Below are positions 51,023 to 58,723 of a DNA stretch of 64,000 bases, piece by piece. The stretch spans positions 1-64,000 of the forward strand of contig NZ_JANAVO010000008.1 in NCBI RefSeq assembly GCF_024213555.1. The letters are read 5' to 3'. The translations under genes and the position numbers were made by a program. The stretch is from Allokutzneria sp. A3M-2-11 16. GTDB lineage: Bacteria > Actinomycetota > Actinomycetes > Mycobacteriales > Pseudonocardiaceae. The first letter of the stretch is position 1. Every line of letters begins with the position of its first letter. The notes beneath the pieces were generated by a model. The model saw only the letters and a list, made by a program, of their open reading frames with translations. It did no database searches and was not told the DNA's origin.

Positions 51023-51050
51023 GTGGGGGCGTCGGCGCCGACGCCCCCAC
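51023..51050. terminator. Bidirectional hairpin terminator
   Basis: Perfect 28-base palindrome GTGGGGGCGTCGGC/GCCGACGCCCCCAC between the convergent amidinotransferase-like and DUF885 genes. Confidence 0.8.
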
Positions 51051-51056
51051 GCGGCT

Positions 51057-52676
51057 CTAGCTCCCGAGCGCGACCCTGCGCGCCAGCCCGAGCGGCAGCG
51101 CACCCGATCCCGCGATCGTGGCGTTGAAGGACCGCACGTCGCCCCGCCCCGCGGCGAGGTAGTCGGCGCGGATCTTCTCGATCTCCAGGCTGCCGGTGAG
51201 GTAGGACGGGGCCTGCGTCGGCCACGCGCAGTACCGGTTGACCTCGCCGACCGCGGTGCCCGGCGTGAGCGAGGCCTTCGTGGCCATGTGCCGCTCGGCC
51301 TCCTCGATGCTCATGTCACCGCAGTGCAGCGCGGTGTCGACCACGATCCGCGCGGCCCGGAAGATCCGCGCGTCCAGGTGCGCCAGCTCGTGCGCCGGGT
51401 CGGCGAAGTACCCGTTCTCGTTGAGCAGCCGCTCCGCGTAGAGGGCCCAGCCCTCGGAGAAGTACGGGGTGCGGAACAGCTTGCGCACGGTGCGCTCGCC
51501 GCCCGCCATCCACGACAGGTGCCAGTGGTGCCCGGGGTACGCCTCGTGCACGGCGATGGTCGGCATCTGCGCCCGCGCGTTGGTGGCCAGCCGCTGCCGC
51601 ACCTGCTCCTCGGTGAAGTCCTCCGGTGTGAAGGGCACGAAGAAGTGGCCCAGCCGCGAGGTGGTCAGCGGCGGCGGGGCGATGTAGAAGGCCACCGACA
51701 GGATCGGCCGCTGGAAACCGGGGGAGGGCACCACGCGGCAGTCCTCGCCCTCGGCGAAGGGCACCAGGTCGTTGTCGATCAGGAACCGCCGCGCGCGCTC
51801 GGTCTCGGCCGCGTACTCCTCCCGCATCGCCTCCAGCGTCGGCGGGTGATCGTTCTGCAACGCGGTCATCACGGCGTGCCAGTCCTCGGAACCACCGGGC
51901 ACCTTGGTGGCCAGCTGGCGCATCTCGGCGTCCAGGTCGGCGTAGACGGCCTTGCCGCGCTCGTGCAGCTCGGTCGCGCCGTAGCCCAGCAGCTCCCGCT
52001 CCCGCAGCAGCGCCGAGTACTTCCGCTCGCCCAGCCGCCAGTCGCCCCCGGCGCGCTCGGCGAACTCCGCCAGCCAGGTCGCGAACTCGTCGAACGCGTC
52101 GGCGGCGGGCCCGGCGGCCTCAACGAGCCTCCCGCGCAGCGACTCGTCGGAGACCTCGCCCGGCAGCGCCGTGGTGAGGAAGGTCCGCGCGCTGCGCGCC
52201 TGCCCGAGCGCCCGCTTCACCACCAGCGCGGGGGAGATCGAGGCGTCCAGGTTCGCCTTGGCCGCGGCCAGCGCGCCCGGGACCTCGCGCAGCCGCGCCA
52301 CGGCGGAGGAGACCAGCTCCGCCTCGGGCCGCAGCCGGTGCAGGAACAGGGTGAACAGCCCGGACAGGATCGGCCCGACGTAGACGGCCGGGTCGCGGCG
52401 CCAGTCGGGTTCGTCGGACAGGATCACCTCGCCGCGCAGCGTCGCGAGCACCAGGTCGCGGTCAACGGAGTCGTCCAGGGACAGTCCGGCGGCGTCCACC
52501 GCGGCGAAGCGGTCCAGCCACGCCCGGGTCTCGGCGTCGCGGCGGTTCCACGCGGCCGCCGACTGGTCGCCGAGGGTGTCCTCGCGACCGGTGGCGCCCA
52601 GCAGCGTGGCGCGGACCGGGTAGGCGTCCAGGTGCCACTCGACGAAGGAGTCAAGGAGGGTTCGGAGTTCGGTCAC
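51057..52676 (-). CDS. DUF885 family metallopeptidase-like protein
   Basis: 539 residues, usual for DUF885. The HExxH-like motif is AVHEAYPGHHWHLSW near residue 375, with SEGWALYAERL about 30 residues later providing the third ligand, and YCAWPTQAPSYLTGSLEI near the end. Related to zinc carboxypeptidases of the M32/M3 type. No signal peptide, so a cytoplasmic peptidase is inferred. Single gene; its own promoter is in the 125 bases before the divergent small gene. Confidence 0.9.
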   Translation of the reverse strand: MTELRTLLDSFVEWHLDAYPVRATLLGATGREDTLGDQSAAAWNRRDAETRAWLDRFAAVDAAGLSLDDSVDRDLVLATLRGEVILSDEPDWRRDPAVYVGPILSGLFTLFLHRLRPEAELVSSAVARLREVPGALAAAKANLDASISPALVVKRALGQARSARTFLTTALPGEVSDESLRGRLVEAAGPAADAFDEFATWLAEFAERAGGDWRLGERKYSALLRERELLGYGATELHERGKAVYADLDAEMRQLATKVPGGSEDWHAVMTALQNDHPPTLEAMREEYAAETERARRFLIDNDLVPFAEGEDCRVVPSPGFQRPILSVAFYIAPPPLTTSRLGHFFVPFTPEDFTEEQVRQRLATNARAQMPTIAVHEAYPGHHWHLSWMAGGERTVRKLFRTPYFSEGWALYAERLLNENGYFADPAHELAHLDARIFRAARIVVDTALHCGDMSIEEAERHMATKASLTPGTAVGEVNRYCAWPTQAPSYLTGSLEIEKIRADYLAAGRGDVRSFNATIAGSGALPLGLARRVALGS

Positions 52677-52803
52677 CCCCGGGAATTTAGCTTCTCTAAC
52701 GAGTTATGTCTCGGCCGCTCTGCTGAAGAGCACAACGCCAGCCCGGTTTTGTTGTACTTCAAGACACATCTGCTGCGGCGATCACGGCCTTAGGCTCTTC
52801 GAG

Positions 52804-53112
52804 ATGAGCGAGCAGACTGTCACCGCCGCCCCTTCCAAGACGGTCGCGGTGGTCAACGCCTTCGTCGCCGAGCACGGTGACCCCACCCGTGCCGTCATCC
52901 AGTACATGGGCAACGCGGGGGTCCGGCTGACCCTCGTCGGCTCCGACGGCGCGCTCGGTGACGTGGTCGTCGCCGACGTGGCCACCGCCGAGGCGGTCTG
53001 CGCCGCTGTCGACGGGGTCCGGGTCTCGGAGTGGGACCGCGAGACCGTCGCAGCCACCGTGATCGGCCCCGAGCACCGCCGCAAGATGGCCGGTTCCAGA
53101 GCCCGCCGGTGA
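52804..53112 (+). CDS. Conserved hypothetical protein
   Basis: 102 residues. VAVVNAFVAEHGDPTRAVIQYMG, RLTLVGSDGALGDVVVADV and VSEWDRETVAATVIGPEHR give an alternating alpha-beta pattern, with a basic tail. Not recognised; no signal, membrane segment or metal motif. Overlaps the ATP-grasp gene by GTGA, so the two are co-translated. Confidence 0.75.
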   Translation: MSEQTVTAAPSKTVAVVNAFVAEHGDPTRAVIQYMGNAGVRLTLVGSDGALGDVVVADVATAEAVCAAVDGVRVSEWDRETVAATVIGPEHRRKMAGSRARR

Positions 53113-53978
53113 GCCCTCGCGTCCTGCTGGCCTCGTGTGCGGAACTCCCGGAAAGCGACGGCGATGACACGCCGCTCCCCGCGGTGCTCGCCGAGGTCGG
53201 CATCAAGGCCGAGTGGATGCCGTGGGATGCCATCCGTGAGCCTGCGAACCTCGTGGTACTCCGTTCCACTTGGGACTACCCACTGCGCCGCGACGAGTTC
53301 CTGACGTGGTGCGACAGCATTCCCGCTCTGTCCAACAGTGCAGATTTGGTGCGGTGGAACACCGACAAGGCGTACATGGCGGACCTCGCCGCGACGGGCC
53401 TTCCCGTGGTGCCGACGCGCTTGCTGCCGCCCGGTGCGGAGCTGGAGCCATACGACACCGAGATCGCGCTGAAGCCTGCCGTGGGCGCGGGTTCGCAGGG
53501 CGCGGGCCGGTTCTTGCCGGAGGAGCGTGAACGCGCGGTGGCACACGTCGCCGCACTGCACGCTCAGGGCCGCACCGTGGTCCTCCAGCCCTATCAGCCC
53601 GCGGTGGATCAGGAGGGGGAGACGGCGCTCGTCTTCTTCGGCGGCCGGTACTCGCACGGGTTCGTGAAGGGGCCGATGCTGCCGCGCGGTGAAGTCGAGA
53701 TGTCCACGTTGTTCGTGGACGAGCGGCTCAAGCCGGTCATCCCGGACGCTGCCCGGCGCGTGCTCGCCGAGGACGCGTTGGACGCCGCGTGCGGCGTCCA
53801 CGGCATCGAGCGCTCGGAGCTGCTGTACGCGCGAGTGGACGTGCTGACCGGCACGGAGGGTGCCCCGGTGCTGCTCGAACTGGAGCTGGCGGAGCCTTCG
53901 CTCGGGTTCCGGCAGGCCGATCCGGGCGCGCTGTTGCGCTTCGCCTCCGCCGTGCGGGCGGAGCTCGCGCGCCGCTGA
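53109..53978 (+). CDS. ATP-grasp ligase-like protein
   Basis: 289 residues from GTG 53109. ATP-grasp layout: NLVVLRSTWDYPLRRDEFL and the N(S)xxxxxWNTDKAYM stretch, IALKPAVGAGSQGAGRF (nucleotide-binding loop), VVLQPYQPAVDQEGETALVFFGG and ELLYARVDVL...LLELELAEPSLGF (metal-binding Glu). Members ligate an amino acid or carboxylate to an amine using ATP. Substrate unknown. Co-translated with the preceding small protein, which lacks precursor-peptide features. Confidence 0.85.
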   Translation: MSPRVLLASCAELPESDGDDTPLPAVLAEVGIKAEWMPWDAIREPANLVVLRSTWDYPLRRDEFLTWCDSIPALSNSADLVRWNTDKAYMADLAATGLPVVPTRLLPPGAELEPYDTEIALKPAVGAGSQGAGRFLPEERERAVAHVAALHAQGRTVVLQPYQPAVDQEGETALVFFGGRYSHGFVKGPMLPRGEVEMSTLFVDERLKPVIPDAARRVLAEDALDAACGVHGIERSELLYARVDVLTGTEGAPVLLELELAEPSLGFRQADPGALLRFASAVRAELARR

Positions 53979-54000
53979 ACCCGCTTCCGATACCATCGTG

Positions 54001-54020
54001 GCTTCAGTGCAGACTGAAGC
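54001..54020. promoter_or_regulatory. Operator candidate before the GbsR-like gene
   Basis: GCTTCAGT-GCAG-ACTGAAGC: perfect 8-base arms, 12 bases before the GTG start and just ahead of the AGGGGG ribosome site. Its position fits autorepression by the MarR/GbsR product. Confidence 0.65.
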
Positions 54021-54032
54021 TAGGGGGAAGCG

Positions 54033-54515
54033 GTGTCAGACACGAGCCGAGTCGGCGGGCGGCAGCCGTCGGACTGGATCGAGTCGTTCGCGGCGCGGTT
54101 CGAGGCGCAGGAAGGGATGCCGCTGATCGCCGGTCGCATCCTGGCGTTCCTGCTGATCTGCGATCCCGTGGAGCGCACGGCGGCCGAGCTGGGCGCGGCG
54201 CTGTCCGCGAGCAGCGGATCGATCAGCACGAACGTCCGCCTGCTGCTGGCGCGCGGCCTGATCAGCAAGACCACGCGCCGCGGTCGCGAGGCGGCGGTCT
54301 ACCAGGTCCGCGAGGACGCGTGGGCGAACGTGATGCTGCGCCGCCTGGAATCGGTCGCCGAAGTCAGTGAGCTGACCACGGGCGGCCTGCGCATGCTCAG
54401 CGGCCAGGGCGACCGCGCCGACCGCATGCGCAAAGTGGACGAGTTCTACTCGTGGCTCTCCGGGGAGCTCTCCCAGCTGCGGGGCCGTTGGGAAGCCCAT
54501 TCCCGCCGCCGATGA
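54033..54515 (+). CDS. GbsR/MarR-family regulator
   Basis: 160 residues from GTG 54033. Winged helix: GMPLIAGRILAFLLICDPVERTAAELGAAL, SASSGSISTNVRLLLARGLI and wing KTTRRGREAAVYQV, as in GbsR-type MarR proteins of actinobacteria that often control transporters. A helical C-terminal dimerisation part follows. Overlaps the downstream nucleotidyltransferase gene by ATGA. The inverted repeat at 54001-54020 probably lets it repress its own operon. Confidence 0.88.
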   Translation: MSDTSRVGGRQPSDWIESFAARFEAQEGMPLIAGRILAFLLICDPVERTAAELGAALSASSGSISTNVRLLLARGLISKTTRRGREAAVYQVREDAWANVMLRRLESVAEVSELTTGGLRMLSGQGDRADRMRKVDEFYSWLSGELSQLRGRWEAHSRRR

Positions 54516-55219
54516 GCACTCCGCAGGATTCGGCCCGCTCCTTCGTCGCGGCCCATCACCCCACGGCTGTCGCGGCGATCCTGGGCGGCGGCGCGACCTC
54601 GGGTCTTCGGACGGCCACCTCGGACCTGGACATCGTGGTGTTCCTGACCGACCCACCGCCCCCGTTCCGCGAGACCGCCGAACACGACGGGTGGCCGGTC
54701 GAGCTGTTCGCGCACACTCCGGAGACCTTCGAGTCCTATGTGGACCGTGAAGTGGCGCTGCGTCGGTCGCCGCTGTTGCACATGTGCGCCAAGGGAACGC
54801 TGCTCTTCGACCACTCCGGTGTCGGCGAGTGGGCGTGTTCGACCGCGCGGGACCGCCTTGCCGCCGGTCCGCCGCCGCTGAGCCCGACCGAGCTGGAGGA
54901 CATCCGGTACCGCGTCACCGACCTCCTCGACGACCTCGCTGGCGCGACCGACCCCGACGAGCTGTTGTTCATCGCCGACCGCCTGCTCACGAGCACCGCG
55001 GAGCTGGTGCTCAGCGTGCGCGGAAAGTGGCTGGGCAACGGCAAATGGCTCCTGCGCAGGCTCCGCGAGGCCGACCCGGCCGTCTGCTCCGCGCTCCTGT
55101 CCACCTACCGCACCCTCGTCACCACCAACGCCCCGGAACCCTTCCACCGCACCAACTCCGACGTCCTCGACACCGTCGGAGGCCGCCTCCTCGTCGGCTA
55201 CCGCCGCCCGCCGGTCTAG
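54512..55219 (+). CDS. Nucleotidyltransferase-domain protein
   Basis: 235 residues. Polymerase-beta-type nucleotidyltransferase site: AILGGGATSGLRTATSDLDIVVFL, with the GG...SDxD pattern and the metal aspartates near residues 40-42. A helical C-terminal half follows (LLFIADRLLTSTAELVLSVRG). Could transfer a nucleotide to a small molecule such as an antibiotic, or to a protein. Co-translated with the GbsR-like regulator, so its production is probably induced by a ligand. Confidence 0.85.
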   Translation: MSTPQDSARSFVAAHHPTAVAAILGGGATSGLRTATSDLDIVVFLTDPPPPFRETAEHDGWPVELFAHTPETFESYVDREVALRRSPLLHMCAKGTLLFDHSGVGEWACSTARDRLAAGPPPLSPTELEDIRYRVTDLLDDLAGATDPDELLFIADRLLTSTAELVLSVRGKWLGNGKWLLRRLREADPAVCSALLSTYRTLVTTNAPEPFHRTNSDVLDTVGGRLLVGYRRPPV

Positions 55220-55325
55220 CCCGGGTCCTGCAAGCCCCCGCCCGCACTCCGCCCACCAAGTAAACTCTGTCCCATGCCCCGCACCCGCCCGCTCACCCCA
55301 TCCTCGGCGGACGCCGTCTAGAGAA

Positions 55326-55390
55326 CCCCGTTTCGTACTCATAACGGGAAAAAGAGCGCTCCAAAATCCCGACAAGAGTACGAAACGGGG
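55326..55390 (-). repeat. Dispersed palindrome, family B, copy 2
   Basis: Arms CCCCGTTTCGTACTC (55326-55340) and GAGTACGAAACGGGG (55376-55390), perfect over 15 bases. The centre ACGGGAAAAAGAGCGCTCC matches the reverse complement of copy 1's centre. It sits between convergent nucleotidyltransferase and TetR genes. Confidence 0.88.
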
Positions 55391-55468
55391 ATTTGGGCTG
55401 CGCTGGTGATGTTCTGGGGGAGAGCACGGTGGCGTCGCGGTCGTTCCGGACCGCTTGCGGGACGCGGC

Positions 55469-56143
55469 CTAGCGGGAGAGGCGGGTCAGCCAGTCGCGGA
55501 GGAGCGCGGTCTCGGCCTCGGTGAGCGCGGTCGTGGACGAGTCGGCCAGGAGCGCGTTGAGGTGGGCGGCCACCGGGGCGACGGCGGAGAGCACCGGGGC
55601 GGGGCCGGAGAGGATGCGGGCGTGCACGGCGTCGCGGACCCGGTGGGACAGCTCGGGATCGTCGAAGTTCTCCGGGCGCGTGATCAACATCAGGGCCACG
55701 CCGACGTTCGCCGACATCACCATCCGCGCCGCGACCACGGGGGGCACCCGCAGGCGACCGGCCGCCGCGCAGCGCTCCAGGGTTCGCTCAAGGAGGCGGA
55801 ACGCCTCGGCGCCCGCGGTGGGCGAGGACGTGGCCGACGTGGAGTACATCAGGCGGTAGAAGCTCTTGTGCGCCAAGGCGAACTCGATGTGGCCGTCCCA
55901 CCCGTCGCGGAGGTCGCCGACCGGGTCCTCGGAGGGCACGCGCGCCCGCTTCGCCTCCAGGTACTGCTCGAATCCGTAGTCGACCACCGCGGCGAGCAGG
56001 CCGGCCTTGTCGCCGAACTGGCGGTACAGCACCGGTTGCCCGACCCCGGCCGCCTGGCAGATCGCCCGCGTGGACACCTCACCGGACGGCGAGCTCGCCA
56101 GCAGTTCAGCCGTGGCCTCCAGGATGCGGGTCCGCGTGCTCAT
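55469..56143 (-). CDS. TetR-family regulator
   Basis: 224 residues. HTH with ILEATAELLASSPSGEVSTRAICQAAGVGQPVLYRQFGDK region; recognition helix QPVLYRQF. The effector domain is unclassified (SFYRLMYSTSATSS). Its start overlaps the stop of the next TetR gene upstream by 4 bases, an unusual coupling of two TetR regulators that suggests they act together on the divergent SDR gene. Confidence 0.9.
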   Translation of the reverse strand: MSTRTRILEATAELLASSPSGEVSTRAICQAAGVGQPVLYRQFGDKAGLLAAVVDYGFEQYLEAKRARVPSEDPVGDLRDGWDGHIEFALAHKSFYRLMYSTSATSSPTAGAEAFRLLERTLERCAAAGRLRVPPVVAARMVMSANVGVALMLITRPENFDDPELSHRVRDAVHARILSGPAPVLSAVAPVAAHLNALLADSSTTALTEAETALLRDWLTRLSR

Positions 56144-56724
56144 CGCCGTTGCTTCCCCACCAGGCGCTCGAAGGCGGCATCGACCTCGCCGACGAGCTGG
56201 GTGGGGTCGAAGCCCGCGAGCCTGCGTCCCGCGTGGAAGCAGCCGAGTGCCAACTGCGCCGCGAGCACCGCCACCTCACGCGGCGTCCCCCGGTCGATCA
56301 GGACACCCTCGATGGTCTCGGTGTAGCGCTGGAGCTTGCGGACGCTGCGGTCGTGCAGCTCCGGGGTCCGCTCAAGCAGCTGTTCGTGCACCACGTAGTG
56401 CTTCTCGTCCTTGGTGATCGCCGTGCACAGCGCGAGCACGGTTCCGCGGAGCTGGCGCAGCGCGGTGATCACGTCCTGGGCGGAGATCATGCCGAGCGAG
56501 CGTTGGTGCTCGGTCATCTCCTCCAGCAAGCCCTGCTCATCGGCGAAGACGACCTCCTGCTTGTCGCCGAAGTAGCGGAAGAACGTCGTCCTGCCCACTT
56601 CGGCGCGCTCGGCGATCTCGGTCACCGTCACGTCGGCGAAACCGCGCTCCGCGAACAGCGCGAAGGCGGCTTCCACGATCTTCTCCCGTGCGCGCTGGCG
56701 CTTGCGGTCCCGGAGGTCAGCCAC
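56140..56724 (-). CDS. TetR-family regulator
   Basis: 194 residues. HTH: ARSEKI-like KIVEAAFALFAERGFADVTV, TEIAERAEVGRTTFFRYFGDK with the TTFFRYF recognition helix. The C-terminal part is a MftR-like fold (QRSLGMISAQDVITALRQL). Divergent from the SDR gene with about 80 bases between, which contain GGTACTAAGTACC and GAACCTGGTTC palindromes, so it probably represses the SDR gene and itself. Confidence 0.9.
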   Translation of the reverse strand: MADLRDRKRQRAREKIVEAAFALFAERGFADVTVTEIAERAEVGRTTFFRYFGDKQEVVFADEQGLLEEMTEHQRSLGMISAQDVITALRQLRGTVLALCTAITKDEKHYVVHEQLLERTPELHDRSVRKLQRYTETIEGVLIDRGTPREVAVLAAQLALGCFHAGRRLAGFDPTQLVGEVDAAFERLVGKQRR

Positions 56725-56760
56725 GTCACCAGCCTAGACGACCGGAACCTGGTTCGCTGT

Positions 56761-56773
56761 GGTACTAAGTACC
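56761..56773. promoter_or_regulatory. TetR operator candidate
   Basis: GGTACT-A-AGTACC, perfect 6-base arms around one base, midway between the divergent TetR and SDR genes. A second palindrome GAACC-T-GGTTC lies at 56744-56754. Confidence 0.6.
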
Positions 56774-56805
56774 AAAAGGAATCGAGTTCCAAGAAGGAGC
56801 TGGGC

Positions 56806-57672
56806 ATGGAACGCACGTTGCTGATCACCGGGGGCAGTCGCGGTCTGGGCGCGCACGCGGTGCGGAGCCTGCGCCGGGACCACCCCGGCCTGCACCTGGT
56901 GCTGCTGACCCGCGAGGACTGCGACCTCACCTCGCTCGACGAGGTCCGCCGCGCCGCGAGGAGGGTCAACGAGCAGGTCGGCCGCGGGGACATCCCGCCG
57001 CTGCACGGTTTCCTCGGCAATGCGGGCGTGCAGCTGACCAGGGCGGACACCGCGACGGTCGACGGGTTCGAGACCACCTTCGCCGTCAACGTGCTCGCCA
57101 ACTACGTGCTGCTCACCGAACTGGAGTTCGCCGCGCCCGCCCGGATCGTAATCACGGGCAGCGATACGCACTTCGGCGACCTCCGGCACAACCTGGGCCT
57201 GGTACCGGGGCCCAAATGGGACCGTGTCGAACGACTCGCGACGCCGGGGACCCAGGGCAAGGGGCGAAGGGCGTACGCCACGAGCAAGCTGGCCGTGATC
57301 TACCTGGTCCACGCGCTCGCACGGCGCCTGCCGCCGGGTGTGGACATCTACACCCACAACCCCGGTCTGGTGCCCGGCACCGGCTTGGCGCGGGACGCGA
57401 ACGCCTTGGGGCGCTTCGTTTTCCGCTCAGTCCTGCCGCTGCTGCGGGCGACACCGTTCGCGTCCGACCCCAGGACCGCCGGAGAGCTGCTCGCCGCCGC
57501 CGTCGCCGGTCCGCGACCGGGCGAGTCCGGGAGCTACCTCGACCGCGGAGCGGTCACAGCGTCGTCGCGGGAGTCTTACGACGAGGCTCGTTCGGAAGCT
57601 CTGCTGCTTGATCTCGCTGAACTGGTACGCGTTCCCCGCACATCGTCCACAACCCCGCCATCACGGCCGTGA
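56806..57672 (+). CDS. Short-chain dehydrogenase/reductase
   Basis: 288 residues. Nucleotide-binding motif TLLITGGSRGLGAHAV, GFLGNAGVQLT (NAG motif) and the catalytic YATSK near residue 165 (Tyr and Lys), with Ser upstream in IVITGSD. Similar to retinol-dehydrogenase/light-dependent protochlorophyllide-reductase-like SDRs. NADPH-linked reduction of an unknown carbonyl. AAGAAGGAG site before ATG 56806. Its last 119 bases overlap the convergent ctaA gene; the overlap covers the variable tails of both. Confidence 0.9.
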   Translation: MERTLLITGGSRGLGAHAVRSLRRDHPGLHLVLLTREDCDLTSLDEVRRAARRVNEQVGRGDIPPLHGFLGNAGVQLTRADTATVDGFETTFAVNVLANYVLLTELEFAAPARIVITGSDTHFGDLRHNLGLVPGPKWDRVERLATPGTQGKGRRAYATSKLAVIYLVHALARRLPPGVDIYTHNPGLVPGTGLARDANALGRFVFRSVLPLLRATPFASDPRTAGELLAAAVAGPRPGESGSYLDRGAVTASSRESYDEARSEALLLDLAELVRVPRTSSTTPPSRP

Positions 57673-58516
57673 CCGCCGCGGCGCCGAGGACGTGGAAGGA
57701 CACCAGCGTCTCCGGAACGCCGGTCCAGTACTGCACCATCCCCAGCGAGCCCTGAGCAAGGACCGTCGCCACGAGAACCCAGTACCAGCGGCGCATCAGC
57801 CGGGTCCAGCCCGTGGAGTGCAGGGCGAAACCGAGCGCGATCAGCATGCCCAGGAACAGGAACAACGCGTCAGCGTGGAACTGCGCGAGCGGGGCGATCG
57901 GCAGGTTCAGCCGCGGCGTCTCCGGGTCGCCCGCGTGCGGACCGGCCCCGGTGACCATGGTGCCCAGCACCAGGACCACGGCCAGCGCCGCGGTGGCGAC
58001 GATCAGCAGCTTGCGCAGCGAACCCGGCACCAGCGAGCGGTACTCGCCCTCGACGCCCTCGACCACGGAGTGCAGGAACAGCACGGAGGCCCACACCAGC
58101 GCCATGGACACGAGCAGGTGGAACGCGACCGTCCACCAGACCAGGCCGAGCAGCACCACGATGCCGCCGACCACGCCCTGCGCGAGCACGCCGACGAGGA
58201 CGATCACGGCGAGGCGGACTTGCCTGGTGCCCCGCGGCCGGCGCTTCCACGCCAGGTAGAGGCAGGCCAGCGCGACCACGCCGACCAGGCCGGAGAGCAG
58301 CCGGTTGCCGAACTCGATCCACTGCTGCACCTGGTCGAACTCGGGGTGCGGCACCGGGACCAGGCTGCCGGGCTGGCAGTTCGGCCACGTCGGGCAGCCG
58401 AGACCGGAGCCGGTCACCCGGACCACCGAGCCGGTCACCGCGATGATCGACTGCATCACCACGTTGACGATCGCGGCGACGCGGAGCAGAGGCGTTGCTG
58501 AACCCGAACCCGGCAC
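57554..58516 (-). CDS. ctaA: Heme A synthase
   Basis: About 320 residues from GTG 58516. CtaA/COX15 membrane protein with eight hydrophobic segments. Haem ligands: IEFGNRLLSG region following EFDQVQQW, TVAFHLLVSM, APLAQFHADALFLFLG and VSFHVLGAAA, each with its His; the CPTWPNC Cys pair in the first loop is the conserved extracytoplasmic disulfide. Oxidises haem O to haem A for cytochrome aa3 oxidase. In mycobacteria this gene lies near the mptB/ABC genes, as it nearly does here. Confidence 0.93.
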   Translation of the reverse strand: MPGSGSATPLLRVAAIVNVVMQSIIAVTGSVVRVTGSGLGCPTWPNCQPGSLVPVPHPEFDQVQQWIEFGNRLLSGLVGVVALACLYLAWKRRPRGTRQVRLAVIVLVGVLAQGVVGGIVVLLGLVWWTVAFHLLVSMALVWASVLFLHSVVEGVEGEYRSLVPGSLRKLLIVATAALAVVLVLGTMVTGAGPHAGDPETPRLNLPIAPLAQFHADALFLFLGMLIALGFALHSTGWTRLMRRWYWVLVATVLAQGSLGMVQYWTGVPETLVSFHVLGAAAVTAVMAGLWTMCGERVPVQRDQAAELPNEPRRKTPATTL

Positions 58517-58723
58517 CCCCCGATGGTAGGTCGGCGCGCGCGGGCGGCCCCGCCCGGCCCGGCCGAGTGCAACGTGCAGATATCCGCATTGCATTCCAGG
58601 AGTCACCGTCAAACGTTTGCTTTATTGGCAAGCCTGATCGTGATCATCTCGTCGGTGATATTTCCCTATCCTGGCCCTGACCCCCTCTGTTCTGCGAGTA
58701 CGCGGGAAAGGCGGCTGGTGCGA

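Noticed and set aside
52804-53978. ATP-grasp gene with a small upstream gene as a graspetide cluster
   Set aside because: The 102-residue protein is a folded alpha-beta type without leader, core repeats or Thr/Glu/Asp-rich motif, and no acetyltransferase or methyltransferase adjoins.
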